From: Paenibacillus sp. FSL H7-0357
GTDB lineage: Bacteria > Bacillota > Bacilli > Paenibacillales > Paenibacillaceae
Length of the DNA stretch: 64,000 nucleotides
Direction: 5' to 3'
Assembly: GCF_000758525.1 (NCBI RefSeq)
Contig: NZ_CP009241.1
Coordinates: forward strand, 5,704,001-5,768,000
In this document: positions 1-6,880 of the stretch, in pieces
How positions within the stretch are numbered: position 1 is the first letter of the stretch
Layout of the letters: the number at the start of each line of letters is the position of its first letter
Notes under the pieces: model-generated
The model's database searches: none
What the model was told of the DNA's origin: nothing
The model's input: only the letters and a program-made list of their open reading frames with translations
Made by a program: the position numbers and the translations under genes

Positions 1-97
1 TAAATGACAGAGGGAAGTGCCTGTTTTCCACAAAATAGGTGTATAATTCTATATATCGTAAATGAAAAAATCGGCTGCTCCATTCCCAATAACGAAT

Positions 98-137
98 AAA
101 AAGGCGCACACAGCCTGCAGCTGTGAAGCGCCTTTTA
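98..137 (-). terminator. terminator of the lipoprotein gene
   Basis: A 10-bp stem, AAAAAGGCGC with GCGCCTTTTT-like partner, lies about 45 bp downstream of the minus-strand lipoprotein stop codon and has a run of T on the minus strand. It fits a rho-independent terminator. Confidence 0.6.
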
Positions 138-182
138 CCATGTTGTGTAAGGACGGACCTCAACATTAATTGTGGGTATTCC

Positions 183-827
183 TTATTTGCCGCCGGTAAC
201 GGTCGATGTCCCGGAATTTGTGCTATTCTCTGTCGTCGGAGCCAGCTTTACGTCCGTACTGCCCACTGCTGTACCAGACTCCGCATCCGCAGTCCCCGCA
301 GCTTCTGTACCGATCTCATCTTCGATCAGCCCTACGGCAGCCCTTGCTTCATTCAGCTTGGAAATGCCATACAGCATCGCCACATCCGCCTGCTGGTTCA
401 TTGCATTGAACTCATCGGCCGTAACGTCGGGAGAAACGGCGCTTTTCGAGGCTTGCTCTTTAATGGAGTACGCGCTTTTAAAAGCGATCATTGATTCACT
501 CAGTAGTTTTTGAACCTCTTCAGGCAGGCTTTTGGAAATCTTCACATCCCCCACCTCATCGGCAATTTCCGATGTCGCATCCTGGAATTGATCAACCGCT
601 TTCTCCAGCTCCTTGTCCGAGGCTTTTCCTGTCGAATAAGAGGTTAAAGTAGTGTTGAAATTATCCAGGGAAGACTTGCCCTTTTCATCGAATTTTGACA
701 TCTTATCGTAGAAGTTTTGTACGGTCTCCTGCGCTTCTTCCTCTGAAGCAGGGGCTGAACTATTATTGCTGCAGGCGCTGAGGATAACCACCACCATAAG
801 TAATCCTGTCAGTAAAGCTTTTCTCAT
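183..827 (-). CDS. small membrane-anchored lipoprotein of unknown function
   Basis: 214 residues. It begins with a type II signal peptide whose lipobox LSAC places the lipidated Cys at residue 19, so the mature protein should be anchored on the outer face of the membrane. A GGAGGGATT ribosome-binding site precedes the ATG. The mature part is acidic and helical, rich in Asp, Glu, Lys and Ser, with low-complexity Ser/Ala/Glu after the Cys and a Thr/Ser/Gly-rich disordered tail. I see no catalytic motif. It looks like the many uncharacterised Paenibacillus lipoproteins of about 200 residues with a coiled core. It stands alone, with its own terminator, divergent from the zinc-ribbon/PH gene. The lipoprotein call is firm; the function is unknown. 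Confidence 0.75.
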   Translation of the reverse strand: MRKALLTGLLMVVVILSACSNNSSAPASEEEAQETVQNFYDKMSKFDEKGKSSLDNFNTTLTSYSTGKASDKELEKAVDQFQDATSEIADEVGDVKISKSLPEEVQKLLSESMIAFKSAYSIKEQASKSAVSPDVTADEFNAMNQQADVAMLYGISKLNEARAAVGLIEDEIGTEAAGTADAESGTAVGSTDVKLAPTTENSTNSGTSTVTGGK

Positions 828-955
828 TTTTGAATCCCTCCACTTAACAGAATAATGGCGGCTTTTGCAAAGTGCAAATGAAAATATTGTAAAATGACCC
901 CGAATGAAACATTTTCCTAAAATTAAGCGTATTCATGGGTAAAAGATCTCCGGCC

Positions 956-985
956 GTGACCGGAAATCTAATGGTATACTATAAT
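956..985 (+). promoter_or_regulatory. candidate sigma-A promoter for the zinc-ribbon/PH gene
   Basis: A perfect TATAAT at 980-985 stands 18 bp after GTGACC (956-961), a 4/6 match to TTGACA, and about 35 bp before the chosen ATG at 1019. It supports that start over the upstream ATG at 935, which lies ahead of this promoter. Confidence 0.4.
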
Positions 986-1018
986 CATTTCATCCAGAAT
1001 AAGAGAGGAAGATCCCTT

Positions 1019-1519
1019 ATGGCTTATTGCACAGCCTGTGGCGCGGAAAACAAGCAGAGTGCCAAATTTTGCGGAAAATGCGGAGCGCCTGTCGATGGAA
1101 CGGTTCCAGCGGCACCGCACCAAACGTCAGCTAAAGGAATGTCCGGCTCCGGCTCAGGTCCGGAAGTCGAGCTGTGGGAGGGCAAACCCGCCGGCATTTC
1201 CGACCGCCTCAAAGGCCTCATAGGCCTTAACACAACTACCTACACGATCACCAGTCAGCGGATTATGGTCAAGACCGGACTTATCGGCAAGGATCTCGAA
1301 GAAGTTGAACTGCTGCGGGTAAATGATTTCTCGGTAGCCCAGTCCATTCCGGACCGTCTGCTTGGAATCGGAACGCTTACTGTGTTCTCCGATGACCCTT
1401 CATCACCACAGCTTTTGTTCCGGAAAATCCGCAAGGTGCAGTCTGTGAAGGATGTGCTGCGAGGCGCTGTCCGCAACGAAAAAATTGCCAACAACATCAG
1501 CTACCGCGAGCAAATCTAA
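1019..1519 (+). CDS. zinc-ribbon plus PH-like domain protein
   Basis: 166 residues from the ATG at 1019, which has an AGAGAGGAAG ribosome-binding stretch and lies just after a promoter-like TATAAT. An upstream in-frame ATG at 935 would add 28 residues that do not look like protein of this family. The N-terminus is a zinc ribbon with two CxxC pairs (YCTACG and FCGKCGAP, residues 3-26). A linker leads to a bacterial PH-like domain (about residues 47-155) with the usual 'tYtiTsqRImvktGligkdleevel' pattern. Such proteins are thought to be soluble or membrane-peripheral; no substrate is known. Single gene, convergent with the mannanase. Domain calls are by pattern recognition. Confidence 0.7.
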   Translation: MAYCTACGAENKQSAKFCGKCGAPVDGTVPAAPHQTSAKGMSGSGSGPEVELWEGKPAGISDRLKGLIGLNTTTYTITSQRIMVKTGLIGKDLEEVELLRVNDFSVAQSIPDRLLGIGTLTVFSDDPSSPQLLFRKIRKVQSVKDVLRGAVRNEKIANNISYREQI

Positions 1520-1536
1520 GTTGTTGCGGCAGCCCG

Positions 1537-3012
1537 TTACGGAAGATACAACGCTCCGGCCGGAATAACACCTTTAGGCTGGCTGGAGCTTTCCCACATT
1601 AACACCGCCTTCGCATCGCCCTGGTTCTCATAATACTCCACCTTCAGCTCATGCAGCTTGCTGGCAATCAGGCCGATGCTGCCCTTGCGCTCCTGTCCGC
1701 TTTGCTTCATCCAGCTGTCAATCACCAGCACTCCGTCAATCCACACCCGGATGCCGTCGTCCGAGGAAGTGTAAATCGTATAGCCCTCGCTGTAACCCGC
1801 CTTCAGCCTGCCGCTCCAGCGCACTGAGAATAAATTGGCCGGAACCGCCGGATCGGGAGCACCCTGCTTCCAGATGAAATTAATATTGGCATCGGTGCGG
1901 ACCAGCGCCGGAGTGCCGCTAAGTGACGCATTATTGTAATACTCTCCCCGAAGTCCTGGCAACGAAGTTGCCGGAGGCGCCGAGACTGGTTCCGCAGCCT
2001 TGACCGTATACTCTGACCGCGTGAGTACAAAGCTGTCCTTCATAAAAGACTTAATAACCACATCGCTGTTATTCTCGTACAGCAATTTGCCCCAGGTCAT
2101 CTGGTACGACCATTTATTCTGCGAACCTGCCAGCAGGGCCGGGGACGGCAGCTGCCCGTTCTCCCCAATGGCTATCAGCTTGCCCCGCCCCAGATCCCAA
2201 AGGGTGTCGTGGTGACTCTTTTTGAAATCACCCTCATAAATATCCAGCGCCAGCACATCCACTCTTCCCGCACCGGGATAATAACCCGCAGGCTCGTCAC
2301 ACCACTGATTTTTGGCATTCGGGCTCCACACCCAGAGCAGATTATGCAGCTTATTATAAACCGTATACCGTTCGAACATAAGGTTCCAAAGCTCGGTAAA
2401 GCGGCGTTTTTGCCCCCACCAGAACCATCCGCCGTTCATTTCATGGTACGGTCTCCACAACACAGGCACACCGGCATCCCTCAGTTTTTTTAAAGAAAGG
2501 GCCGTCTTGTCCAGATCCTTCATTAACGCATTGTATTGAGCGGTGCCGGGAGTGAGGTATTTGGCAAAATCACCTTCGCTAAGACTCATAGAGACATTGG
2601 ACCAGGCCGGAGCCGTACCCGGTAAATGGGCATGGTAGCTCATCGTCACAATTCCGCCCGCCTTATGCCAGCGCACTGCACTGTCCACCACCGCCTGACG
2701 CTGGCTCTCTATAACTGTCTCTGTCTGATTGTTAATCGCACCCAGCTCATAGCCGTGGAGCGCGGCATATTGTCCGCAGGTATTCTTCAGCTTGTTGCTG
2801 AATTCATCCGGACTCTCCAGATAATCATGCTGCCCGCTGAGGATTGCTGTGCCTTGCAGCGAATATAACGTATTCAGCACCTTCAAGGCCGGAAGAGCCA
2901 GTTCGGTGTCCGCCGGAGTTCTAAGCAGACTGCTGAATGCTGCCTGCCACTGGGCGTCATTCACCAGCCTTGAAGCCGAATCGAGCATATCCCGGAGTAT
3001 ACGCTGTTCCAT
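1537..3012 (-). CDS. GH26 beta-mannanase-like hydrolase with C-terminal PA14 domain
   Basis: 491 residues. The GH26 catalytic domain occupies about residues 50-335. The acid/base Glu is seen in WRPYHEMNGGWFWWG (Glu191) and the nucleophile Glu in AIGENGQLP (Glu284), both as in family 26 endo-1,4-beta-mannanases. A linker rich in Pro and Ala leads to a PA14 domain (about 352-490, starting LRGEYYNN, with the SSDDGIRVWIDG core), a module often used for carbohydrate binding. A strong AAGGGAGGGTGAAC site precedes the ATG. There is no signal peptide, although relatives act outside the cell. Either secretion is non-classical or the enzyme works on imported mannooligosaccharides. No transporter or other glycosidase lies next to it. 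Confidence 0.8.
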   Translation of the reverse strand: MEQRILRDMLDSASRLVNDAQWQAAFSSLLRTPADTELALPALKVLNTLYSLQGTAILSGQHDYLESPDEFSNKLKNTCGQYAALHGYELGAINNQTETVIESQRQAVVDSAVRWHKAGGIVTMSYHAHLPGTAPAWSNVSMSLSEGDFAKYLTPGTAQYNALMKDLDKTALSLKKLRDAGVPVLWRPYHEMNGGWFWWGQKRRFTELWNLMFERYTVYNKLHNLLWVWSPNAKNQWCDEPAGYYPGAGRVDVLALDIYEGDFKKSHHDTLWDLGRGKLIAIGENGQLPSPALLAGSQNKWSYQMTWGKLLYENNSDVVIKSFMKDSFVLTRSEYTVKAAEPVSAPPATSLPGLRGEYYNNASLSGTPALVRTDANINFIWKQGAPDPAVPANLFSVRWSGRLKAGYSEGYTIYTSSDDGIRVWIDGVLVIDSWMKQSGQERKGSIGLIASKLHELKVEYYENQGDAKAVLMWESSSQPKGVIPAGALYLP

Positions 3013-3119
3013 CCTTGTTCACCCTCCCTTGGTTTTATACCATGTTATGACAAGGTTTGGGACAAAGTGGCGGCGGATGGACAACAAACGGACAAAATTA
3101 TCGGTTCCCACAAAGAAAC

Positions 3120-3150
3120 GGCTCCGCTCTCCGTTTCCAGGGACGGAGCC
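3120..3150. other. intergenic hairpin
   Basis: GGCTCCG and CGGAGCC are separated by 17 bp in the 530-bp gap upstream of the mannanase gene. There is no T-run beside it, so a terminator role is not supported. Confidence 0.35.
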
Positions 3151-3269
3151 ATTTATGCGGAAAGATCAGGACGAAATAAAGTATGATACTTTATTAGGAG
3201 TTCCGCCAATTGACGCGGCAGCAGTCAGATTGGTGTACTGCCTCTCATGTAGCCATACATGTGGTGCAG

Positions 3270-3418
3270 TCAAATGCACTTTTACCTCACATTTCACCAA
3301 ATTGACCACATACAGCGGATTCAATTGCATATTTACCTCTCATTGCACCATATAGCCCGCATGCGGCGAATTCAAATGCACTTTTACTTCTCATTTCACC
3401 ATATAGCCGCATGCTGCA
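3270..3418. repeat. three tandem imperfect 51-bp units
   Basis: Units begin at TCAAATGCA (3270), TCAATTGCA (3321) and TCAAATGCA (3372), with an exact period of 51 bp. Each runs through a TTTAC-TCTCATT-CACCATATAGC block. Because 51 is a multiple of three, a minus-strand frame stays open through all units (3287-3505) and would read a 17-residue repeat. No ribosome-binding site or start supports translation, so I call it a repeat and not a gene. Confidence 0.7.
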
Positions 3419-3426
3419 TCTGCTAG

Positions 3427-3451
3427 CAAAAAAAGAGCCCGAAGGCTCTTG
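3427..3451 (-). terminator. terminator of the cytidine deaminase gene
   Basis: On the minus strand AAGAGCC, loop TTCG, GGCTCTT is followed by seven T. It lies about 95 bp beyond the stop of the minus-strand deaminase gene. Confidence 0.8.
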
Positions 3452-3544
3452 GTTTTTGTCTCCAACCTGGGTTAATATCCCCATTGCATGGCCTGCCGAT
3501 CTCATCGACTCTAGACGTATGTATAATGCCGGGACGGCTGCCTC

Positions 3545-3961
3545 CTACCTTGCATACCGCAAAGGCAGCAAATCAATAATATCGACCTTGGTCAGATTGT
3601 CATCCTCGATTAGAATGACCTTGCAATCCTTGCCATAGTCAGCGATCAGCTCCCGGCACATGCCGCAAGGTGAGACAACCTTGATCTCTCTGTCCTCGCT
3701 GTCCGGGTCCGGGTGCCTCACCGCAACGATGGTATCGAACTCCTTGTACCCCTCGGAAATTGCCTTGCCGATCACCATCGCTTCCGCGCACACAGTAACA
3801 CGGGAGAGGCTGGCCTCGAGGTGAACCGCCGTGAAGATCTCTCCCGTCTTGGTGCGCAGGGCCGCACTGACATGATGCCGCTCCCACTCATACCGTTTCT
3901 TGATAATCTCCACCGCAGAGGCGATAAGCGTCTGGTCTTCAATTGAAATCTCTTTTCCCAT
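3545..3961 (-). CDS. cytidine deaminase family protein
   Basis: 138 residues, close to the 136 of Bacillus Cdd. The zinc-dependent deaminase fold is shown by HLEAS then TVCAEAMVIGKA (zinc Cys and proton-shuttling Glu) and SPCGMCRELI (the two further zinc Cys). Canonical Cdd reads HxENASYG and TxCAER, whereas this protein has HLEASLSR and CAEAM. It may therefore be a blasticidin-deaminase-like or otherwise diverged member acting on a modified nucleoside, not the housekeeping enzyme. Cytoplasmic. Single gene with its own terminator; a repeat-rich gap lies downstream. Confidence 0.75.
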   Translation of the reverse strand: MGKEISIEDQTLIASAVEIIKKRYEWERHHVSAALRTKTGEIFTAVHLEASLSRVTVCAEAMVIGKAISEGYKEFDTIVAVRHPDPDSEDREIKVVSPCGMCRELIADYGKDCKVILIEDDNLTKVDIIDLLPLRYAR

Positions 3962-4029
3962 CTCCCTGTCCCCCCTTTATTTTCCTAACTTAGTATACTA
4001 AAGGACACTGAATTTACGCTATACTAATT

Positions 4030-4157
4030 AAGCCTATGCTTGTGATACTAGTTTTGTACGAACCTGAATCATGAAGCTATGCTCACAAAACTTAAGCCTA
4101 TGCTTCCGATGCCAGTTTTGTACGAACCGAATCCATGAAGCTATGCTCACAAAACTT
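4030..4157 (+). repeat. two tandem 64-bp leader repeats ahead of nucB
   Basis: Unit 1 is 4030-4093 and unit 2 is 4094-4157. Both start AAGCCTATGCTT, pass AGTTTTGTACGAACC, then ATGAAGCTATGCTCAC, and end ACAAAACTT. AGTTTTGT and ACAAAACT inside each unit are complementary, so each could fold as a hairpin, and unit 1 could also pair with unit 2. The second unit runs directly into TTAGGAGG, the nucB ribosome-binding site. The same element occurs at 5808-5952. Confidence 0.85.
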
Positions 4158-4172
4158 TTAGGAGGAGCAGAT

Positions 4173-4610
4173 GTGAAAAAGAAGAAATTCATCCCCAGTC
4201 TTATCATCATTGCACTGTTGGTCCTGGCGGCTTACTGGTTTGAAGATATTGGCCAGAACGTCACGACGCCTTCTTCGGAAGACTCCGAGGTGGTCCAGCT
4301 CGAATTCCCGGCGGATCGTTACCCGGAGACAGCCGGACATATCCAGGAGGCAATCAGCAGCGGGGAATCGGCGATCTGCACCATCAACCGTGGGGAAGCC
4401 GAAGCGAACCGCAAGGAATCCTTAAAAGGGGTGCCGACCAAAAAAGGCTACGACCGTGATGAATGGCCGATGGCCATGTGTGACGAAGGCGGCGCCGGAG
4501 CCGACATTGAATACATAACGCCAAGCGATAACCGCGGGGCAGGAAGCTGGGTAGGCAATCAGCTGGAGGATTTTGCCGATGGAACAAAGGTAGAATTCAT
4601 GTTCAAATAA
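4173..4610 (+). CDS. nucB: NucB-type secreted deoxyribonuclease
   Basis: 145 residues from a GTG at 4173, chosen because TTAGGAGGAGCAGAT stands 5-13 bases before it; the upstream in-frame ATG at 4071 lies inside the leader repeat. An N-terminal signal/anchor segment (VKKKKFIPSLIIIALLVLAAYW) leads to the NucA/NucB nuclease domain: FPADRYPETAGHI, AICTINRGEA, GYDRDEWPMAMC and NRGAGSWVGNQ are all hallmarks, with the DRDEWP region carrying active-site acid residues. NucB of Bacillus is made in the mother cell during sporulation and degrades extracellular DNA. The last strand GTKVEFMFK completes the domain. The tandem 64-bp leader suggests post-transcriptional control. Confidence 0.9.
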   Translation: MKKKKFIPSLIIIALLVLAAYWFEDIGQNVTTPSSEDSEVVQLEFPADRYPETAGHIQEAISSGESAICTINRGEAEANRKESLKGVPTKKGYDRDEWPMAMCDEGGAGADIEYITPSDNRGAGSWVGNQLEDFADGTKVEFMFK

Positions 4611-4654
4611 CAAAGAAACGGATACCGTCCTCCCGGAAGGTATCCGTTTCTTTG
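4611..4654. terminator. bidirectional terminator between nucB and the HTH gene
   Basis: CAAAGAAACGGATACC and GGTATCCGTTTCTTTG form a perfect 16-bp stem around a 12-base loop just after the nucB stop. It also ends the convergent minus-strand operon. Confidence 0.85.
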
Positions 4655-4679
4655 TGTACATAGCGCTACGCAGATTCCC

Positions 4680-4943
4680 TCAGTCCTTCCAGTGGCCGCT
4701 GATCGAAGTATGCGCCCCAGGCTCGGGAGTTTCCCAGGCCACCAAAATAACCGCCGATTCTATAGGCTGTGGCAGCTGCCATTGGATATGACCCTCCAGC
4801 ACCAGCTCGCGAAATCCGGAATAGATTCCCGCCGGTGTCCGCCCGCTGAGCCTTGCAAGCTCAGGCAGTGTAGGCATCCTCCGGAAGTGGTTGCTGAAAT
4901 GGTACATGATCCTCAACAGCTTGCGCGCTGTATCATCCAGCAT
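4680..4943 (-). CDS. LexA-type winged-helix protein without protease domain
   Basis: 87 residues from the ATG at 4943, whose ATGCTGGATGA overlaps the stop of the upstream gene, a sign of translational coupling. A longer reading from 4970 would overlap that gene further. Residues 1-58 match the DNA-binding half of LexA: helix 'ARKLLRIMYHF', then RMPTLPELARLSGRTPAGIYSGFREL, then a wing. The LexA cleavage site and Ser/Lys protease are absent. The C-terminal 30 residues are hydrophobic then Pro/Gly-rich. Its promoter has an SOS operator. It may be an SOS-induced regulator or a competitor at operator DNA; that role is inference. Confidence 0.65.
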   Translation of the reverse strand: MLDDTARKLLRIMYHFSNHFRRMPTLPELARLSGRTPAGIYSGFRELVLEGHIQWQLPQPIESAVILVAWETPEPGAHTSISGHWKD

Positions 4944-5145
4944 AACGGGCCTTTGCCTGACGCCAGGCAAGGATGTTAGCAGTCCGGAATACCCTTGGAC
5001 CGCCCGTGGTCAGACAGGTGGCCCGGAGCAGCCCGCCTTTAATCCCATGAACCTCAACTCTGCGCTGGGTGATGTTCCCCGACTTGTCCTCATATATGAT
5101 CTCAATTACCTGCCCGATCAGTTTCTCCAATTCTTTTACACTCAT
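4933..5145 (-). CDS. small WYL-like SH3-barrel protein
   Basis: 70 residues. ATG at 5145 is preceded by CTAAAGGAGGCGG. The stretch IKGGLLRATCLTTGGPRVFR resembles the core of WYL domains, which sense ligands (often nucleic acids) in many defence and DNA-damage regulators, but here the domain is alone, with no HTH of its own. The HTH is instead encoded by the next, overlapping gene. Together they could form a split WYL-HTH regulator. Transcription starts from a promoter with a LexA box in its spacer, so both should be induced by DNA damage. The fold call is moderate and the partnership is inferred from coupling. Confidence 0.6.
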   Translation of the reverse strand: MSVKELEKLIGQVIEIIYEDKSGNITQRRVEVHGIKGGLLRATCLTTGGPRVFRTANILAWRQAKARYAG

Positions 5146-5186
5146 GTAAACCGCCTCCTTTAGAAAGCCCAGGAATATTTGTATGT

Positions 5187-5216
5187 ATTATATGCGAACA
5201 AATGTTCTTTATGCAA
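5187..5216 (-). promoter_or_regulatory. SOS-controlled promoter with LexA box
   Basis: On the minus strand TTGCAT (5211-5216) and TATAAT (5187-5192) are 18 bp apart. Between them lies CGAACAAATGTTCT (5195-5208), a 13/14 match to the Bacillus LexA consensus CGAACRNRYGTTYC. A repressor bound there would block RNA polymerase. It drives the WYL-like/HTH pair. Confidence 0.75.
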
Positions 5217-5275
5217 TCTTCCGTGAATTAGGCGTAATATAAAGTGGGATAATATTCCACGCGCGGAGAGCCAAG

Positions 5276-5455
5276 GTGTTCTATATTTGTTATCGGGGAA
5301 AAAGGCTTTACGGGCCCATGTCTGAGGAAGAAGCCTTCAAGGAATGGTTTGCACTTGCAGGCACGGTAAAAGAACTTTATATCATTGAAGTCGACGAAAC
5401 CACGGGAAGAATCAAACGTCAGATTGGACCCACAGCCCGTAAAAAAAAGAAATAG
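5276..5455 (+). CDS. small basic-tailed protein, unrecognised
   Basis: A 59-residue frame from GTG at 5276 to TAG at 5453-5455, divergent from the SOS-controlled pair. GGAGAG stands 5-6 bases before the GTG. The product begins VFYICYRGKRLYGPMS, has an acidic centre (EEEAFKEWFALAG) and a strand TVKELYIIEVDETTGRIKR, and ends in a Lys-rich tail. The composition and the GC-rich third positions look like real protein. I do not recognise a family. The nearby LexA box could act on this gene too, but no clear promoter is seen on this side. Confidence 0.5.
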   Translation: MFYICYRGKRLYGPMSEEEAFKEWFALAGTVKELYIIEVDETTGRIKRQIGPTARKKKK

Positions 5456-5482
5456 CCCCATCTGGCATATGCCTGACGGGGC
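5455..5482. terminator. hairpin after the small basic-tailed gene
   Basis: GCCCCATCTGGCAT and ATGCCTGACGGGGC form a near-perfect stem starting at the stop codon of the 59-residue gene. No strong T-run follows, so it may be a weak terminator or serve both converging genes. Confidence 0.5.
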
Positions 5483-5502
5483 AGCATTCGATTGAGTCTG
5501 AT

Positions 5503-5661
5503 TTAGAATATACAGGCTTTTGTAATAATTACCAGAAGAATAAAGAGAACCAGTATGGAGGTTGTCGATGTCCATGGGCTTACTACCGGCATAACTGCCG
5601 GAGGACCTTGGTTTACTCCACCAACGTTATTACCGCAACCGCAACCATAATCTACACCCAT
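5503..5661 (-). CDS. YjcZ-like small sporulation membrane protein
   Basis: 52 residues, with AGGAGGAATTAAATA before the ATG at 5661. The N-terminus is Gly/Cys/Asn-rich (MGVDYGCGCGNN), followed by Pro and Val, then one membrane segment TSILVLFILLVIITKACIF at the C-terminus. This is the layout of the YjcZ/YtzL-like small proteins found in spore formers. A paralogue with the same VLFILLVIITK end lies at 11668-11787. Role unknown; sporulation is inferred from the family. Confidence 0.65.
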   Translation of the reverse strand: MGVDYGCGCGNNVGGVNQGPPAVMPVVSPWTSTTSILVLFILLVIITKACIF

Positions 5662-5807
5662 TATTTAATTCCTCCTTGTGAATATTGAATACAGCACAGA
5701 ATATGTCAAAGCCTGATTTACCGTATGGGCCAAACGGCAAAGAAATGTCATTCACCTAAAGTATCGGCCCGTCATTGTCGATATACAGTATGTAAATTCA
5801 AAGCTGT

Positions 5808-5952
5808 GAAGCTTCAAAAAACTTAGCGTATGCTTTCGATGTGAGTTTTGTACGAAGAACTTTCAGGAAGCATTGCTCACAAAACTTAGCGGATGCTTCC
5901 GAAGCGAGTTTTTGCGATGCAGTATCTAAAGTAGTAAAGCTTCACAAAACTT
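5808..5952 (+). repeat. tandem leader repeats ahead of the yjfB-like gene
   Basis: A partial unit (GAAGCTTC then AAAAAACTT, 5808-5824) is followed by two full units, 5825-5887 and 5888-5952. Unit one has ATGCTTTCGATGTGAGTTTTGTACGAA and GCTCACAAAACTT, split here by my reading only, and clearly matches the nucB leader. The last unit is more diverged in its centre. The array ends in ACAAAACTT directly joined to TTAGGAGG, the ribosome-binding site, exactly as at nucB. Confidence 0.8.
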
Positions 5953-5966
5953 TTAGGAGGTGCAAC

Positions 5967-6143
5967 ATGGACATTGCTGCATTATCAATGGCGATGAGTC
6001 AGGCGTCCCTACACCAGGCTGCAGGGCTGCAAGTCATGAATATTGCCACAAAAACGACTGAGATCCAAAGCCAGAATCTGGTCCAAATGCTCCAGCAGAG
6101 CCCACACCCCAACTTGGGAAAAACACTTGATATTGTAGTTTGA
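5967..6143 (+). CDS. YjfB-family putative motility protein
   Basis: 58 residues from ATG 5967, after TTAGGAGGTGCAAC. The sequence MDIAALSMAMSQASLHQAAG followed by QVMNIATKTTEIQSQNLVQML matches the short YjfB family, which is annotated as putative motility proteins in Bacillus because of SigD-linked expression. It is helical, small and cytoplasmic. No motility gene is nearby. Translation probably depends on the repeat leader just upstream. A longer frame from 5841 runs back through the repeats and is rejected. Confidence 0.8.
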   Translation: MDIAALSMAMSQASLHQAAGLQVMNIATKTTEIQSQNLVQMLQQSPHPNLGKTLDIVV

Positions 6144-6189
6144 TTGATTTATGCTTACATACATAAGAACATGAGTTCCGGTTATCCTT

Positions 6190-6212
6190 GAGCCCTTTGG
6201 GCTTTTCTTTTG
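6190..6212 (+). terminator. terminator of the yjfB-like gene
   Basis: AGCCC, loop TTT, GGGCT is followed by TTTCTTTT about 45 bp after the stop codon. Confidence 0.65.
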
Positions 6213-6254
6213 GCCATTAATACGAACATACGATCCTATATCGAGGTGATTCCC

Positions 6255-6797
6255 ATGCAATCCTACTATCAAATGACCGCCCTGGAGAAATGGACTGAAG
6301 ATTTATATCAGCGGTTGAACGTGCAACAGCCGTCGCAAATCTCCATTGAGTACATATCGGAGCGGCTGAATATCTGGATTCATTATCTGGATGTAAGAAG
6401 CAAGAGCATTGAAGCCTCTGCAGGCATGTACAGCATGTTTATTGACAGCCGCCTTCCACCCGAGCTGCAGCGTCTCGAGTTCCTCCATGAGCTCTGCCAT
6501 TTGCTTCGCCATGCCGGTAACCACACGCTGATGCCCGAACAGTTCACACAGGCACAGGAGGATGAATCCGAGCGTTTTATCCTTTATGCGGCGATGCCCT
6601 ACTCCATGATTTCCGCCAGAATGTTGCCTGAACTCCGTGAAGATGCCGTCCAATATATCGCTTCAACCTTTCAGGTTCCTGCTGAGCTGGCCATGCAGCG
6701 GATTGACCAAATTCAGAGACGAGTGTTCCAGGGGCAATTGATGGCTGTGATGGAAAGGAACGAAGACAGAAATTTAATCCACCGACATATTCGGTAA
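6255..6797 (+). CDS. ImmA/IrrE-type zinc metallopeptidase
   Basis: 180 residues from ATG 6255, preceded by TCGAGGTGATTCCC; an upstream in-frame ATG at 6210 lacks such a site. The HExxH zinc motif is HELCHLLRHAG (His78, Glu79, His82), and a downstream acidic ED...E stretch (QAQEDESERFILYAAMP) supplies the third ligand, as in ImmA. ImmA proteases cleave HTH repressors such as ImmR and are common in mobile elements; IrrE acts on DdrO in DNA damage. The usual partner HTH gene is not adjacent, but the SOS-controlled HTH gene lies 1.3 kb away on the other strand. Followed by a 54-residue gene. Confidence 0.85.
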   Translation: MQSYYQMTALEKWTEDLYQRLNVQQPSQISIEYISERLNIWIHYLDVRSKSIEASAGMYSMFIDSRLPPELQRLEFLHELCHLLRHAGNHTLMPEQFTQAQEDESERFILYAAMPYSMISARMLPELREDAVQYIASTFQVPAELAMQRIDQIQRRVFQGQLMAVMERNEDRNLIHRHIR

Positions 6798-6880
6798 ACG
6801 CTGCGGGGATAATAAACCTATGCATAATGAAATGCAGAGACCTTATGTATAGGGTGAATTTACCCGTAAGGGGGAGCGAA

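Noticed and set aside
3287..3505. 72-codon minus-strand frame with a 17-residue repeat
   Set aside because: No start signal; the periodicity is that of the DNA repeat. Kept as a repeat and a finding, not a gene.
3270..5952. CRISPR array
   Set aside because: The 51-bp and 64-bp repeats are tandem with no unique spacers, and no cas gene is present.
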